Shown here: in pieces, positions 1 through 9,608 of the stretch
Position numbering within the stretch: position 1 is the stretch's first letter
How the letters are laid out: each line of letters opens with the position of its first letter
DNA from: Planctomycetota bacterium
Lineage (GTDB): Bacteria > Planctomycetota > Phycisphaerae > Phycisphaerales > UBA1924
Assembly: GCA_020831805.1 (NCBI GenBank)
Contig: JAFIFX010000002.1
Location: 248,001-312,000 of the forward strand
Direction of reading: 5' to 3'
DNA length: 64,000 bases
Made by a program: the position numbers and the translations under genes
The notes under the pieces: model-generated
Databases searched by the model: none
What the model was told of the DNA's origin: nothing
What the model saw: only the letters and a program-made list of their open reading frames with translations

Positions 1-1161
1 GGGGTAGAACAGCGGGACCTCCGTCCACGGCGCCTCGGCCGCGTCCAGATCCCCCTCGACGCGGTGGGCGTTGAGATGCCCCGGGGCCTCGACGCCGAAA
101 CGCAGCGGCAGGGAAACGAGGTGCCAGCGGCCCTGGGTCGCGCCCGTGTGGACGGCGAAGGCGATGTGGTAGCTTTCGCCGGGGCGGATGGCCTTACTCT
201 CCCGCGGGTCGTGGCCCGCGAGGGTGCGTGTGACGCGGACGCGCCACGCGCCGTCGTCCCAACGGCCCTCGGCGCGGAGGCTGGCCCGGCCGTCGGTGGG
301 CGTCTGGAGGTAGCGTCTGGGGATGACATCGCCGTCCCGCCAGTTGTGGTCGGGGTCGAAGGGCAGCGCGTCCTCGGCGAAGAGGAAGTAGGGGTCGTCC
401 TGGCCGTAGCGTCGCGCGAGCAGGCGGTCCTCGCGGAGGGCGTGGCGTCCGGCGTGCTCCGGGTTGAACATGTACAGCGGCGCGCCGCGGTCGGCGTCCC
501 AGTTGGTGGCGTACATGGGCCGGCCGGAAGCGGCCCGACGCGCGTCGAGCACGAAGCCGGGATCGGCGTACCCGATCGGGCTGCTGCGGTGCGCACGCCA
601 TTGCCAGGTATTCAGGAACACGCCCTCGTCCTGCAGGCGGGCGAGTTCGTCATCAGGACGAGGCTGATCCCAGATTCGCGTGGAGGGGCCCGCAGCGCGG
701 GACGGGCGGATGAACTTCTCGGTTTCCTCCGGCGCGGCGTCGGTGCGGCCCGCGACGCCGGGGTGCATCGTGACATAGCCGCCGAACTCGGCGAACCCCT
801 CGACGGAACCGTCGTCGAGCGCCATGGAGATCCGGTCTTCGTACAGGCCGGTGGGCGAGGGGCCGGCGTTCGCGCCGCCGAGGGTGTGCCAGGAACCGTT
901 GCGGTAGACGAGGTAGTCGTGGTACCAGCTCGGGTGGTCGGTCTCGAACTCATAGCGGACCTGGATGTGGGTCTGGTTGTAGACCACGCCCACACGCAGC
1001 GTGGCGGCCAGGCCTTCGGGCCCGGGGATGTAGATGTTGCGGTCCTGGTCGACGGCCTGGGCGGCTCCAAACGGCGCCCAGTCGGTTCGGTGGGAGCAGC
1101 CGCTCAGGCCGATGGTGAGGATCAATCCAAGAAATACAGCATTTCGGGAGAATGAGATCAT
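1..1161 (-). CDS. Lipoprotein with probable ethylbenzene dehydrogenase-type (EB_dh/cytochrome c-552-like) heme-binding domain; 3' end truncated by window edge
   Basis: Open minus frame from ATG (cat at 1159-1161) to base 1 with no stop: MISFSRNAVFLGLILTIGLSGCSHRTDWAPFGAAQAVDQDRNIYIPGPEGLAATLRVGVVYNQTHIQVRYEFETDHPSWYHDYLVYRNGSW...; lipobox LSGC. Absent from the ORF track because it runs off the edge. Confidence 0.6.
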   Translation of the reverse strand, partial: MISFSRNAVFLGLILTIGLSGCSHRTDWAPFGAAQAVDQDRNIYIPGPEGLAATLRVGVVYNQTHIQVRYEFETDHPSWYHDYLVYRNGSWHTLGGANAGPSPTGLYEDRISMALDDGSVEGFAEFGGYVTMHPGVAGRTDAAPEETEKFIRPSRAAGPSTRIWDQPRPDDELARLQDEGVFLNTWQWRAHRSSPIGYADPGFVLDARRAASGRPMYATNWDADRGAPLYMFNPEHAGRHALREDRLLARRYGQDDPYFLFAEDALPFDPDHNWRDGDVIPRRYLQTPTDGRASLRAEGRWDDGAWRVRVTRTLAGHDPRESKAIRPGESYHIAFAVHTGATQGRWHLVSLPLRFGVEAPGHLNAHRVEGDLDAAEAPWTEVPLFYP

Positions 1162-1335
1162 GGGTGCACCTCCGCCGCAACCCAACAGGTTGCCGACGTG
1201 ACCATAGGCATCCAGGGCGAAATTCACGGATTTTGCCGTTTGTCTACAGAAACGCTATGATGTTGTTCGGGTCATGGGATCGCCCGCGATCTCGGGACCG
1301 TGAGCGATCGTACTACAGACACAGGAGACTCAACC

Positions 1336-1671
1336 ATGTCATCCGCGGACGAAGCACGCCCGGTGCCCAAGCCCGAAATCGAAGAGCCGGAAGAGGTCAA
1401 GCTCGAGCGTGAGGCCCAGAAGATCGAAGAAGTCTCCCCCGAGGGACGCCCCGCCGTGCCCGAGATCAAGGCGGGCGGGATCGGGCTGATGCTCATTGCG
1501 ATCGTGGTTCTCTTGGTCGTGGTCGGGATCATTGTTGCGATCGCGTACCGGCCTGCGGCGGGCATCGCGATCGCGGCGTTTGGGTTGGTGATTCTTCTAT
1601 TCAACCCAGTCGTCTGGGCGAGCATCTTCCGCGCTTCGGAGCGGGAAGAGGTCGATCAGCACGGTCACTGA
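1336..1671 (+). CDS. Small membrane protein, hypothetical
   Basis: ATG after an aggag-like RBS; charged N-terminus then two hydrophobic segments (IGLMLIAIVVLLVVVGIIVAIAY, GIAIAAFGLVILLF). Confidence 0.6.
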   Translation: MSSADEARPVPKPEIEEPEEVKLEREAQKIEEVSPEGRPAVPEIKAGGIGLMLIAIVVLLVVVGIIVAIAYRPAAGIAIAAFGLVILLFNPVVWASIFRASEREEVDQHGH

Positions 1672-1703
1672 GCACCCCGGGTTGTCCGGGCAGGAGTGGT
1701 CTC

Positions 1704-1910
1704 ATGGCGCGCGGGAATGGCAAGGACAAGGCCGATCACGATCGGAAAGAGAAGGACGAATCGATCAAGGCCGCCAGGGACGGCTGCGACCCGACGCCGA
1801 CCGTGAACGACCCCGAGGGGCGCACCGAGCGTCCCTGTCCGGAGGGCTATCCGGAAGAAACGCCCGCGGACCGGCCCGATGACCAGCAGGCTCCGGACCG
1901 CGGCTCATAA
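1704..1910 (+). CDS. Small hydrophilic hypothetical protein
   Basis: 68-aa highly charged ORF MARGNGKDKADHDRKEKDESIK...; in line with the upstream gene. Confidence 0.4.
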   Translation: MARGNGKDKADHDRKEKDESIKAARDGCDPTPTVNDPEGRTERPCPEGYPEETPADRPDDQQAPDRGS

Positions 1911-1973
1911 CCTGATCAGGGAAATTTTGCGAATGTGTTCTTGACCCGCTTGCAGACAGTGGGCAAACTTGTG

Positions 1974-1999
1974 CATGTCTGGCGTGTGTTCCAGACATG
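1974..1999. promoter_or_regulatory. Perfect 9-bp inverted repeat CATGTCTGG-N8-CCAGACATG upstream of mgtE
   Basis: catgtctgg cgtgtgtt ccagacatg read directly; no T-tract follows. Confidence 0.4.
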
Positions 2000-2267
2000 T
2001 GTACCTATGGAGTGAAGACCCAGATGGAGTCTGACAGTCCTGGACAACCTATGACCTGCCCCGGCCAGCGCGTTGGGGCGCCGGCCCGACCGGGCAAGGT
2101 CGGTGGTCGGGACCGCGGATTCCCGGGTTCTTTCGCCTGAGCCGCGGCGCAGAATGGATGCATCGGCCATCGCGCCCCTATCGGACGCGTGGTTGTTGTC
2201 GTGCCGTTCTCTCCCGTCACCGAGTTTCCCCGAGCGGACCGGAACGAGACGAGAACGGAGCCTACCG

Positions 2268-3641
2268 ATGCGTCACTTCCCCAGCGCTGATGAACTGCGC
2301 GACCTGCTCGCTCGGAACGACAGCGAGACGATCCGCCGGGCCCTTGATGAGTTTCACCCCCGCGACGCCGCCGAGGCGTTCGAGGACCTCGAGGACGACG
2401 AGATCTGGGCTGTATTGCGTCGGGTTGATATCGCCGACGCCGCCGCCGCGTTCGGGCATCTTGCGCTGGAGCGTCAGGCCCGCCTGATCGAGGGTCGGAA
2501 CCCCACCGAGGCCGCGCAGATCGCCGGCGAGATGGCCGCGGACGACCGGACCGACCTGATCCAGGCGCTGGACGATTCGGATCGTGAGCTGCTGCTCGCC
2601 AAGCTATCCCACGAGACCCGCGCCGAAACCGAGCGGCTGTCGACCTACGCGGAGGACTCGGTCGGGTCGGTGATGAGCACCGAGTACGCCGCACTGCCGA
2701 TCCGGATGACGGTGGGCGAGGCCATCGACCTGCTGAGGCTGGAAGCGCCCAACAAGGAATCCATTTACTCGATCTATGTCATCAACGAGCAGAACGAGCT
2801 GGCCGGCCAGGTTTCGCTGAAGGATCTGGTGCTCGCTAACCCGCAGGAAAACATCGCGGACATGATGGAGACCGAGGTGGTGTCGGTCCGGGCCGATGCA
2901 CCGCGAACGGAGGCCGCGAGGCTGGTCAAGGAGTATGACTTCCTCGCGATCCCCGCGGTGGATGACCGGAACCGCCTGGTTGGCATGGTCACGGTGGACG
3001 ATGTGCTCGATGTCGAAGAGACCGAGGCCACCATGGACTTCCACAGGATGGCCCCGGTCGGCGCCCTGAAGGGGGGGATGCGCGAGGCCGCGATGACCAC
3101 ACTGTACCGGGCGCGGGTGCCCTGGCTGCTGGTGCTGGTCTTCATGAACATCTTCTCTGGCGCGGGCATCGCGTACTTCGAGGACACGATCGAGGCCATG
3201 GTGGCCCTGGTGTTCTTCCTGCCGCTGCTGATCGACTCGGGCGGGAACGCCGGCTCGCAGTCCGCGACACTGATGGTCCGGGCGCTCGCGACGGGTGATG
3301 TCAGGATGCAGGATTGGTGGCGATTGATCCGCAAGGAGGTGCTCGTTGCCCTCATGCTAGGCCTGTCGATGGCCCTGGCCGTGATGCTGATCGCGTCGTT
3401 CCGGGCGCCGGAGGTGCTCGTCCCGGTCGGGCTGACCATGGTCGCGACCGTGATGTTCGGCTGCCTGATCGGGATCTCCCTGCCCTTCATCTTCACCAAG
3501 CTGAAGATGGACCCGGCCACGGCGAGCGGTCCGCTGATTACCTCGCTGGCGGACATCGGCGGCGTGCTGATCTACTTCAGCATCGCGACCTGGTGGCTGG
3601 GCGACGCCATCCGCGAAGCCGCGGAGGCCGCGGCGATCTGA
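2268..3641 (+). CDS. mgtE: Magnesium transporter MgtE
   Basis: MRHFPSADELRDLL start; MgtE_N, CBS pair and TM domain with PLLIDSGGNAGSQSATLMVRAL signature. Confidence 0.93.
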   Translation: MRHFPSADELRDLLARNDSETIRRALDEFHPRDAAEAFEDLEDDEIWAVLRRVDIADAAAAFGHLALERQARLIEGRNPTEAAQIAGEMAADDRTDLIQALDDSDRELLLAKLSHETRAETERLSTYAEDSVGSVMSTEYAALPIRMTVGEAIDLLRLEAPNKESIYSIYVINEQNELAGQVSLKDLVLANPQENIADMMETEVVSVRADAPRTEAARLVKEYDFLAIPAVDDRNRLVGMVTVDDVLDVEETEATMDFHRMAPVGALKGGMREAAMTTLYRARVPWLLVLVFMNIFSGAGIAYFEDTIEAMVALVFFLPLLIDSGGNAGSQSATLMVRALATGDVRMQDWWRLIRKEVLVALMLGLSMALAVMLIASFRAPEVLVPVGLTMVATVMFGCLIGISLPFIFTKLKMDPATASGPLITSLADIGGVLIYFSIATWWLGDAIREAAEAAAI

Positions 3642-3713
3642 TCGTCTCGGATCTGTTCCAACGAGAGCGTTCCGTGCCCGTGCGCATGGAACAAGCACGA
3701 ACGGAGGTTGGGC

Positions 3714-4412
3714 ATGATGACCAGCCAGCTTCTCCTGCACATCGGTACAGCCCTGCTGCTCGGCTCGCTCATCGGCGCCGAGCGTCAGTGGCGACAGCGG
3801 ATGGCGGGGCTCCGAACCAACACGCTGGTGTGCCTCGGGGCCACGCTGTATGTGAGCATGTCGATGATGATCACGGACGAGGTGAGCCCCACGCGGATCG
3901 CGGCGCAGGTCGTCTCCGGCATCGGCTTTCTCGGGGCGGGCGTTATCTTCAAGGAGGGCCTGACGATCCGCGGGTTGAACACGGCCGCGACCCTGTGGTG
4001 CTCCGCCGCGGTGGGGGTGCTGATCGGGGCGGGCTTCCTCGGCCCGGCGGCGGTCGGGGCCGGGGCGGTGCTGATCACCAACATGGTCATGCGCCCCATG
4101 GCCAATGCGATCAACCGGCAGCCGTCCGAGAACACCGAGGTCGAGATGCACTACCGGCTCAAGCTGGTGTGCCGCGCCGAGGACGAGAACCATATCCGCG
4201 CCAGCCTGCTCGACGCGGTGGACAACGCCTCGCTGACGATCCACGGGCTCTGGAGCGAGGACACGGAGGACGCGCGGAACGCCGAGGTCCGTGCCGACCT
4301 GTTCACCTACGGCAGGCAGGACGCCGTCATGGAGCAGGTGCTGCGCCGGCTCAGCCGCGAGCCGGGCGTCACCGCGATCAGCTGGGAATCGGAGAGCGCG
4401 GACCGGAACTGA
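3714..4412 (+). CDS. MgtC/SapB family protein
   Basis: LLGSLIGAERQWRQRMAGLRTNTLVCLGATLY and GIGFLGAGVIFKEGLTIRGLNTAATLWCSAAVG motifs; acggagg RBS favours ATG 3714. Confidence 0.9.
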   Translation: MMTSQLLLHIGTALLLGSLIGAERQWRQRMAGLRTNTLVCLGATLYVSMSMMITDEVSPTRIAAQVVSGIGFLGAGVIFKEGLTIRGLNTAATLWCSAAVGVLIGAGFLGPAAVGAGAVLITNMVMRPMANAINRQPSENTEVEMHYRLKLVCRAEDENHIRASLLDAVDNASLTIHGLWSEDTEDARNAEVRADLFTYGRQDAVMEQVLRRLSREPGVTAISWESESADRN

Positions 4413-4456
4413 ATGTACCTCGACAATGACTGAGATCCACGCGAAAGAAAGGACGA

Positions 4457-5284
4457 ATGAACATGAATCAGACCATCATGACCGGGATTCTCGTCGGGGC
4501 CGCGGCCTCGTCCGCCATGGCGATCGATCTGCGGCTCGACGACCAGCAAGGCACGGCGTGGCGTCCGCTCGCGCCGGAGCCGCACCCGTACACCACCGAG
4601 AAGGGCCGCTTCATGCTGGAACTGACCCCGATGTCCTACGCCATCGACCGCCGCAACCCGGACCGGGCCGACCGACGCGTGCGGACCTTCGATATCAATG
4701 CGTTCATCAAGTACGGCGTCACGGACGATCTTGATATCCAGATCGGGGCGGATCTGTACACCCGCGAGCGGGTCAGCGACCGCGACGAGGGATTCACGGA
4801 GACGGCCAGCGGCATCGGAGATCTGACCATCCGCCTGAAGCGCAACCTCTGGGGCAACGACGGGGGCGACTCGGCCGGCGCGATCATGCCCTTCATCACC
4901 CTGCCGACGGGCTCGCGCGATGTCCGCGAAACGGGCGTGCGGGGCGGCGTGATGGTGCCGCTGCTCTGGGATTTCGCGGACGGCTGGACCATCGAGGGAA
5001 CGCCGACGATCGCCGCGGTCCGGGACAGCGAGGACGATGGGTACGAGGCCGAGTTCGCCGGGCTTGTGGTGCTGACGCGGGAGATCGTCGAGGGCATCGA
5101 CATCTTCACGGAGTTCGAGGCCTCGGTGACGACGGAGTCCGGCGAGCCGTGGGTCGGGGCGTTCGGGGTCGGGCTGACCTTCGAGCTGGGGGATCACACG
5201 GTGATCGAGCCGGTCTTCCAGGTCGGGGTCACGCGTTCGGCGCCGGACTATGCGTTCGCGGTGGCGTTGGTCCGGCGTTTCTGA
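4457..5284 (+). CDS. Outer-membrane beta-barrel / transporter-like protein (phenol MetA-pathway-like family)
   Basis: N-terminal signal peptide; alternating beta pattern; ends in aromatic ALVRRF. Confidence 0.6.
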   Translation: MNMNQTIMTGILVGAAASSAMAIDLRLDDQQGTAWRPLAPEPHPYTTEKGRFMLELTPMSYAIDRRNPDRADRRVRTFDINAFIKYGVTDDLDIQIGADLYTRERVSDRDEGFTETASGIGDLTIRLKRNLWGNDGGDSAGAIMPFITLPTGSRDVRETGVRGGVMVPLLWDFADGWTIEGTPTIAAVRDSEDDGYEAEFAGLVVLTREIVEGIDIFTEFEASVTTESGEPWVGAFGVGLTFELGDHTVIEPVFQVGVTRSAPDYAFAVALVRRF

Positions 5285-5315
5285 CGCGGGGCGGGCCGCT
5301 CGGCGCTGCGGGGCT

Positions 5316-7004
5316 TCATCGCTCGCCGTATTCCTTGAAGTAGCGGTTGCGGGACTCCCAGTCCCCGATAACCACCATCTCGCAGTTCTTTTCGAGGACG
5401 GTTTGCGCGCCGGGGTTGGCGCGGAGGCCGTCCTCGTTGCGGTAGCCGATGACGGTGCACCCGCTGCGCTCGCGGATGCCCGAGTCGGCCAGGCACTTGC
5501 CGACGAGCTCCTCGGGCACGGGGACGCGGAAGACATCCAGCCCCTGGGCGACCGTGACCACGCGGCTTTTCTGCAGCAGGTTGAAGATGCTGGTCGCGCC
5601 GATCGAGGCGTAGGACTGGACGAAATCCGCGCCGGCCTTGTGCATCGCCGGGACATGCTTGTCGACGGTGCATCGCGTGATGATCTCGATGTCGGGCCGC
5701 AGCCGCCGGCAATGGAGCGTCAGATACAGATTGGTGTCGTCGTTGTGGGTGGTGATGACGACGGTGGGGGCCTTGCCGAGCCCGGCCTTCTCGAGGATTT
5801 CGGGCTCGGCGGCGTTGCCGACGATCGTCTTCTCGGGCATGGTCACCCGCCGCTGGTTCTGCTCGATGATGCGGAAGTCGATGCCGCGCTGCTTGAGGGC
5901 CGCGGCGGTCGCCTGGCCGATGCGTCCGCTGCCGATGATCACAGCCGGCTCGCCGGAGACGCCGTAGATGGCGAAGTGCTCGTCGTAGTTCTGGAGCTGC
6001 TCGGCCGAGCCGGACATCATCAGCACGGTGTTGGGGCCGATCATCGTGTCCGGCGTGGCGTGGCTGAACTCGCCGCGGTCCCAGACGCCGACGACATTGA
6101 CATCGAGGTCGCTCAGGCGGTTCTCGCGCAGGGTCTTGCCGACCAGCGGGGTTCGTGCGGCGTTGGCCTCCGCGATCAAGAGGTTGTCGAAGCGGGCGAC
6201 GATATGGGTCACGGCGTCGCCGCCGGAGATGCACCGGGCGAGGGCGTGGCCCATGATGTCCGGGAATCGCAGCACCGCGGTCGCCCCGGCCATCTCGAGG
6301 ATCTGGGCGGACACGGTGTCGTCGACGGTGACGACGACGGGCGTGCCCTCGGAGACGCCGCGCGCGGTGAAGGCGACGGTGGTGTTCTGGGCGTCGGTCA
6401 GGGTCGTGGCGACCATGGCGGCCCTGGCCAGGCGGGCGGACTTGTAGGTCTCGGGGTCGTCCAGATCACCGACCATCACGCGGATGTTCTGATCGTGGAG
6501 CTTCTGCGCTTCCACAAGATCCGGGACGAGCACCGCGTAGGAGTACCCGAACTGATCGAGCTTGGCGATCAGCGCCTGGGTCACAGGGTCGTACCGGGTC
6601 AGAAGCACATGGTCTTTTTCGTCCTCGGGCAGGGCGCGGGTGGTCCGCGCGGCGGCCTGGGCCTCGATCCACGGGGCGTAGAAGAACTGGATAAAGGTGA
6701 ACGGCAGCAGGGCCAGGAGGAAGACCGTGCCCGAGATGAGCACGACGACCGAGTACATCCGGCCGAGATCGCTCTCGAAGACGATGTCGCCGAACCCGAG
6801 GGTGGACATCGTGACCAGCACCCAGTAGAGGCCGGAGATCAGGGAGTGACTCTGGCCCTCCCAGTGCATGATTACTTGGAACAGGGCGGTGAACAGGACG
6901 ATCATGCCAGCCAGGACCAGCAGGAACTTGCCGAGCACGCGGAGGTTGCGCCGGGTCCGTCGCTGGCGAATCATGGCGATGAGTTGGGCAATGAAGGTTT
7001 GCAT
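5316..7004 (-). CDS. TrkA-type potassium channel protein (Ion_trans_2 + RCK/TrkA_N + TrkA_C)
   Basis: LVTMSTLGFGDIVFESDLGRMYS filter region, VIIGSGRIGQATAAALKQRGIDFRIIEQN nucleotide-binding motif. Confidence 0.88.
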   Translation of the reverse strand: MQTFIAQLIAMIRQRRTRRNLRVLGKFLLVLAGMIVLFTALFQVIMHWEGQSHSLISGLYWVLVTMSTLGFGDIVFESDLGRMYSVVVLISGTVFLLALLPFTFIQFFYAPWIEAQAAARTTRALPEDEKDHVLLTRYDPVTQALIAKLDQFGYSYAVLVPDLVEAQKLHDQNIRVMVGDLDDPETYKSARLARAAMVATTLTDAQNTTVAFTARGVSEGTPVVVTVDDTVSAQILEMAGATAVLRFPDIMGHALARCISGGDAVTHIVARFDNLLIAEANAARTPLVGKTLRENRLSDLDVNVVGVWDRGEFSHATPDTMIGPNTVLMMSGSAEQLQNYDEHFAIYGVSGEPAVIIGSGRIGQATAAALKQRGIDFRIIEQNQRRVTMPEKTIVGNAAEPEILEKAGLGKAPTVVITTHNDDTNLYLTLHCRRLRPDIEIITRCTVDKHVPAMHKAGADFVQSYASIGATSIFNLLQKSRVVTVAQGLDVFRVPVPEELVGKCLADSGIRERSGCTVIGYRNEDGLRANPGAQTVLEKNCEMVVIGDWESRNRYFKEYGER

Positions 7005-7062
7005 CGGCTCGGTCCGGGTGGTCCCGCGTGGCCCGGTCCGCCCGGGGACAATATCCGTTTCG

Positions 7063-8064
7063 TCAATCCACGGCCCCCAGCCTGACTGGAAAGGCCGATT
7101 CCCGGAAGGATCGCAGCCCGAACGCGGCCGCCCCGCCGCCCCAGCGCAGGCCCAGCGTGCCCGCCAGGGGGCGGTAGGTGGCGGTGTAGAGGGTTCCGGA
7201 GCCGCGGTCGTAGTCGGTCCGGTAGAGCGGGGGGCGCAGGAACTGCTCTTCGACGGTTTCCGCGGTGATCCCTGGGGTTTGGAGCAGGCTCTCGATCCGC
7301 TCGAGCCGTTCCACGGTGGCGCACTGGCGGGCGTAGGAGGGCCACTCGATGCGTCCCTGGTGGTTGGTGGATGCGGCGCGGGCCTCGAAGCGTGCCGGCC
7401 GGCCGGGGCCGGTGTACGCCGCGACGAAGTCGCCCCCCGCGTCGAGGCCCACGAAGGTGTACGGCATCGAGACCGGCATCCGGGCCAGCACCGCCCGCAT
7501 GTCGGCGACCGAGCGGCAGACCTCCAGCAGATAACGGAGGACGAGCTGGGACCCGAAGCCCTCGCCGGTGTCGCGGCGGCCCCCGAACGCCAGGGCCACG
7601 GCCAGGCCGTGCGCGTTGATCCCGTCGAGGGCGCCCCAGACGCAGTCGGTCACCGCGACCACCGGCGTGCCGCAGAGGCTGCTGCGGAGCACCACCCCGT
7701 CGCAGAGGTGGGGGGCGTGGTCGTAGTTGCGGACCAGGGCGGGGCCCTTCGCGTCGAAGAGCACGGCCTGCGAGCAGCCGCGCACCATGCGCGGCGGGCG
7801 GTAAAGCGTGAGAAAACGGACCAGCGCGGCCTGATCATCGAGCCCGGCCCCCAGTTCGAGCAGGCGATGAAAGGCCGGCATCAGCTCGGGCATGTGCAGC
7901 GCCAGCATGCCGATGCAGTGGCCCGGCTCGATCGGTTCGGCGCGGGCGATCCAGCGGTGGTACGCGGGCCAGTGCCGGGTGAGCTGCTCGCCGAGCTTTG
8001 CGCCGGGCCAGGCCTCGTCGAGCGATCGGAACGGGAGGGTGGTCACGCGGTCGGGTCCGGCCAT
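7063..8064 (-). CDS. C45-type peptidase / acyl-CoA:6-APA acyltransferase-like (carcinine hydrolase-like) protein
   Basis: MAGPDRVTTLPFRSLDEAWPG...; GCSQAVLFDAKGPALVRNYDHAPHLCDGVV resembles the AAT/C45 N-terminal-nucleophile region; NHQGRIEWP. Confidence 0.7.
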   Translation of the reverse strand: MAGPDRVTTLPFRSLDEAWPGAKLGEQLTRHWPAYHRWIARAEPIEPGHCIGMLALHMPELMPAFHRLLELGAGLDDQAALVRFLTLYRPPRMVRGCSQAVLFDAKGPALVRNYDHAPHLCDGVVLRSSLCGTPVVAVTDCVWGALDGINAHGLAVALAFGGRRDTGEGFGSQLVLRYLLEVCRSVADMRAVLARMPVSMPYTFVGLDAGGDFVAAYTGPGRPARFEARAASTNHQGRIEWPSYARQCATVERLERIESLLQTPGITAETVEEQFLRPPLYRTDYDRGSGTLYTATYRPLAGTLGLRWGGGAAAFGLRSFRESAFPVRLGAVD

Positions 8065-8066
8065 GG

Positions 8067-9608
8067 TCACAGCAGCTTGAACCCACCCGGTTCGGCGGCC
8101 GGGAGTTCGGACTCGGCGCTCAGCGGCGTGCCCTCGTAGTGGGCTCGGATGGCTTTGATCCATGCCATGGAGCGGTCGGTCAGACGGAAGTCGTCGTCCA
8201 TGAACCGGCCGGGGCTGAAGAGGATGCCCAGGTCGGCCCCCTCGTAGCGGTAATCGCCGACGCCGGAGATCCGCAGGAAGAAGGCGCGGTTCTCCCGCTG
8301 GACGGTGCGCCGGTGGGTCTGCATGCGGACATAGCGGGCCTGGCCGTCGTCGCCCATCTCCCAGATGCCCGACGCGGGCGCGCGGCAGATCCGATCGACG
8401 GACTTGTCGGTGTGCTTGATGACCAGCTGCGACCAGCTGTCGATGTTGTCGGGGTTGGCCCAGCGGTCGTTGAGGCCGGCGACATCGAGCTCGAAGTCGA
8501 TGTCCATCCATTCGAGCAGGTGGAACAGGACGAGGGGCGCGTCCGCGTGGGCGAAGCAGGCCAGGTTGGTCATGGAGCTGGCGCCGGTAATACGGGGGTT
8601 GCACTCGCCGAGGTACACCGCGCCGGAGTCCAGGTCGGTCAGGAAGTCGAGCTCGAAATAGCCGCGGTAGCCGAGCTTGCGCAGCTCCTCGCCGAAGGCG
8701 AAGGCCGCGGCCCGGGCGTTGGCGCGGACGCCGGCGTCGAACGCGCCGGCGAAGACCTCGTTGCCGCACCAGCCGCCGCGGTACGGCGTCAGCTCGGGGA
8801 AGCCGACCAGCTCGGTCATCAGCGGGCCGACGATGGTGCCCCGGCGGGTCACGCAGGCCTCCAGGGCCGAGCCGCGGCAGCGGATGCGTTTCATCACCTT
8901 GACCTCGGGCGCCTCGGCGATCTCCTCAGCGTGCTTCTCGAAGTCCTTCTCGTCGGAGATGAAGAAGGTGGTGTGGCCGGAGTCGCCGTAGGCGGTCTGG
9001 ACGACCAGATCGGGGCCGAGGCGCTTGGCGGCCGTGCGCAGCGCCTTGTACGAGTCGACCTTCGCGAGCACATTGGGCACGCTCGGCACGCCGGCGCGGT
9101 CCGCGATGCGCGTCGTCTCGACCTTGTCGTCGATGCGGCTGCGAAGGGCGGCGGGGGGGAAGCAGACTTCAAGCCCGATCTTCTTGCAGAGTTCCTCCGT
9201 CTTCTCGTCGAACATGAGGAACATCGCCTTGCCGCCGGGGCCGCGCTGCTGGATGAAGCGGATGACATCCTCGTGGCTGAGCAGGTAGTTGTTGATGTCC
9301 TCGATGGAGGTGAACGGCTCGTGGGGCTTCTCCGGCGGGACGAAGACATTGGGGTGCTGCCCGTCGAAGCAATCGATGGCGTTGATGAAGGTGAAGTTGC
9401 GGACCCACTCGTCCATGCCGAGCAGGTTGATCGGCGTGGCGCTGATGAAGTAGACCGGCTCGGTGTTCCGGAAGAAATGGCGTCGGATCGCGGAGATCCC
9501 GTCCAGCGTCGGCCCGGCGTCGGTCCGCGTCGGGTGAAGCGGCCGCATCGCGTTGTATTCGGCCTTGCGTCCGGGGCGAGGCGCCTTTGTGTTCCGCGTC
9601 GGGCTCAT
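8067..9608 (-). CDS. ATP-grasp ligase (biotin-carboxylase-like annotation)
   Basis: DLVVQTAYGDSGHTTFFISDEKDFEKH, YFELDFLTDLDSGAVYLGECNPRITGASSMTN ATP-grasp motifs. Confidence 0.75.
   Translation of the reverse strand: MSPTRNTKAPRPGRKAEYNAMRPLHPTRTDAGPTLDGISAIRRHFFRNTEPVYFISATPINLLGMDEWVRNFTFINAIDCFDGQHPNVFVPPEKPHEPFTSIEDINNYLLSHEDVIRFIQQRGPGGKAMFLMFDEKTEELCKKIGLEVCFPPAALRSRIDDKVETTRIADRAGVPSVPNVLAKVDSYKALRTAAKRLGPDLVVQTAYGDSGHTTFFISDEKDFEKHAEEIAEAPEVKVMKRIRCRGSALEACVTRRGTIVGPLMTELVGFPELTPYRGGWCGNEVFAGAFDAGVRANARAAAFAFGEELRKLGYRGYFELDFLTDLDSGAVYLGECNPRITGASSMTNLACFAHADAPLVLFHLLEWMDIDFELDVAGLNDRWANPDNIDSWSQLVIKHTDKSVDRICRAPASGIWEMGDDGQARYVRMQTHRRTVQRENRAFFLRISGVGDYRYEGADLGILFSPGRFMDDDFRLTDRSMAWIKAIRAHYEGTPLSAESELPAAEPGGFKLL

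Noticed and set aside
64-1155. 363-aa plus ORF at the window start
   Set aside because: The minus frame encodes the lipoprotein with lipobox; the plus frame is compositionally shadow-like.
5250-7085. 611-aa plus ORF
   Set aside because: Shadow of the TrkA-type channel; no recognisable motifs.
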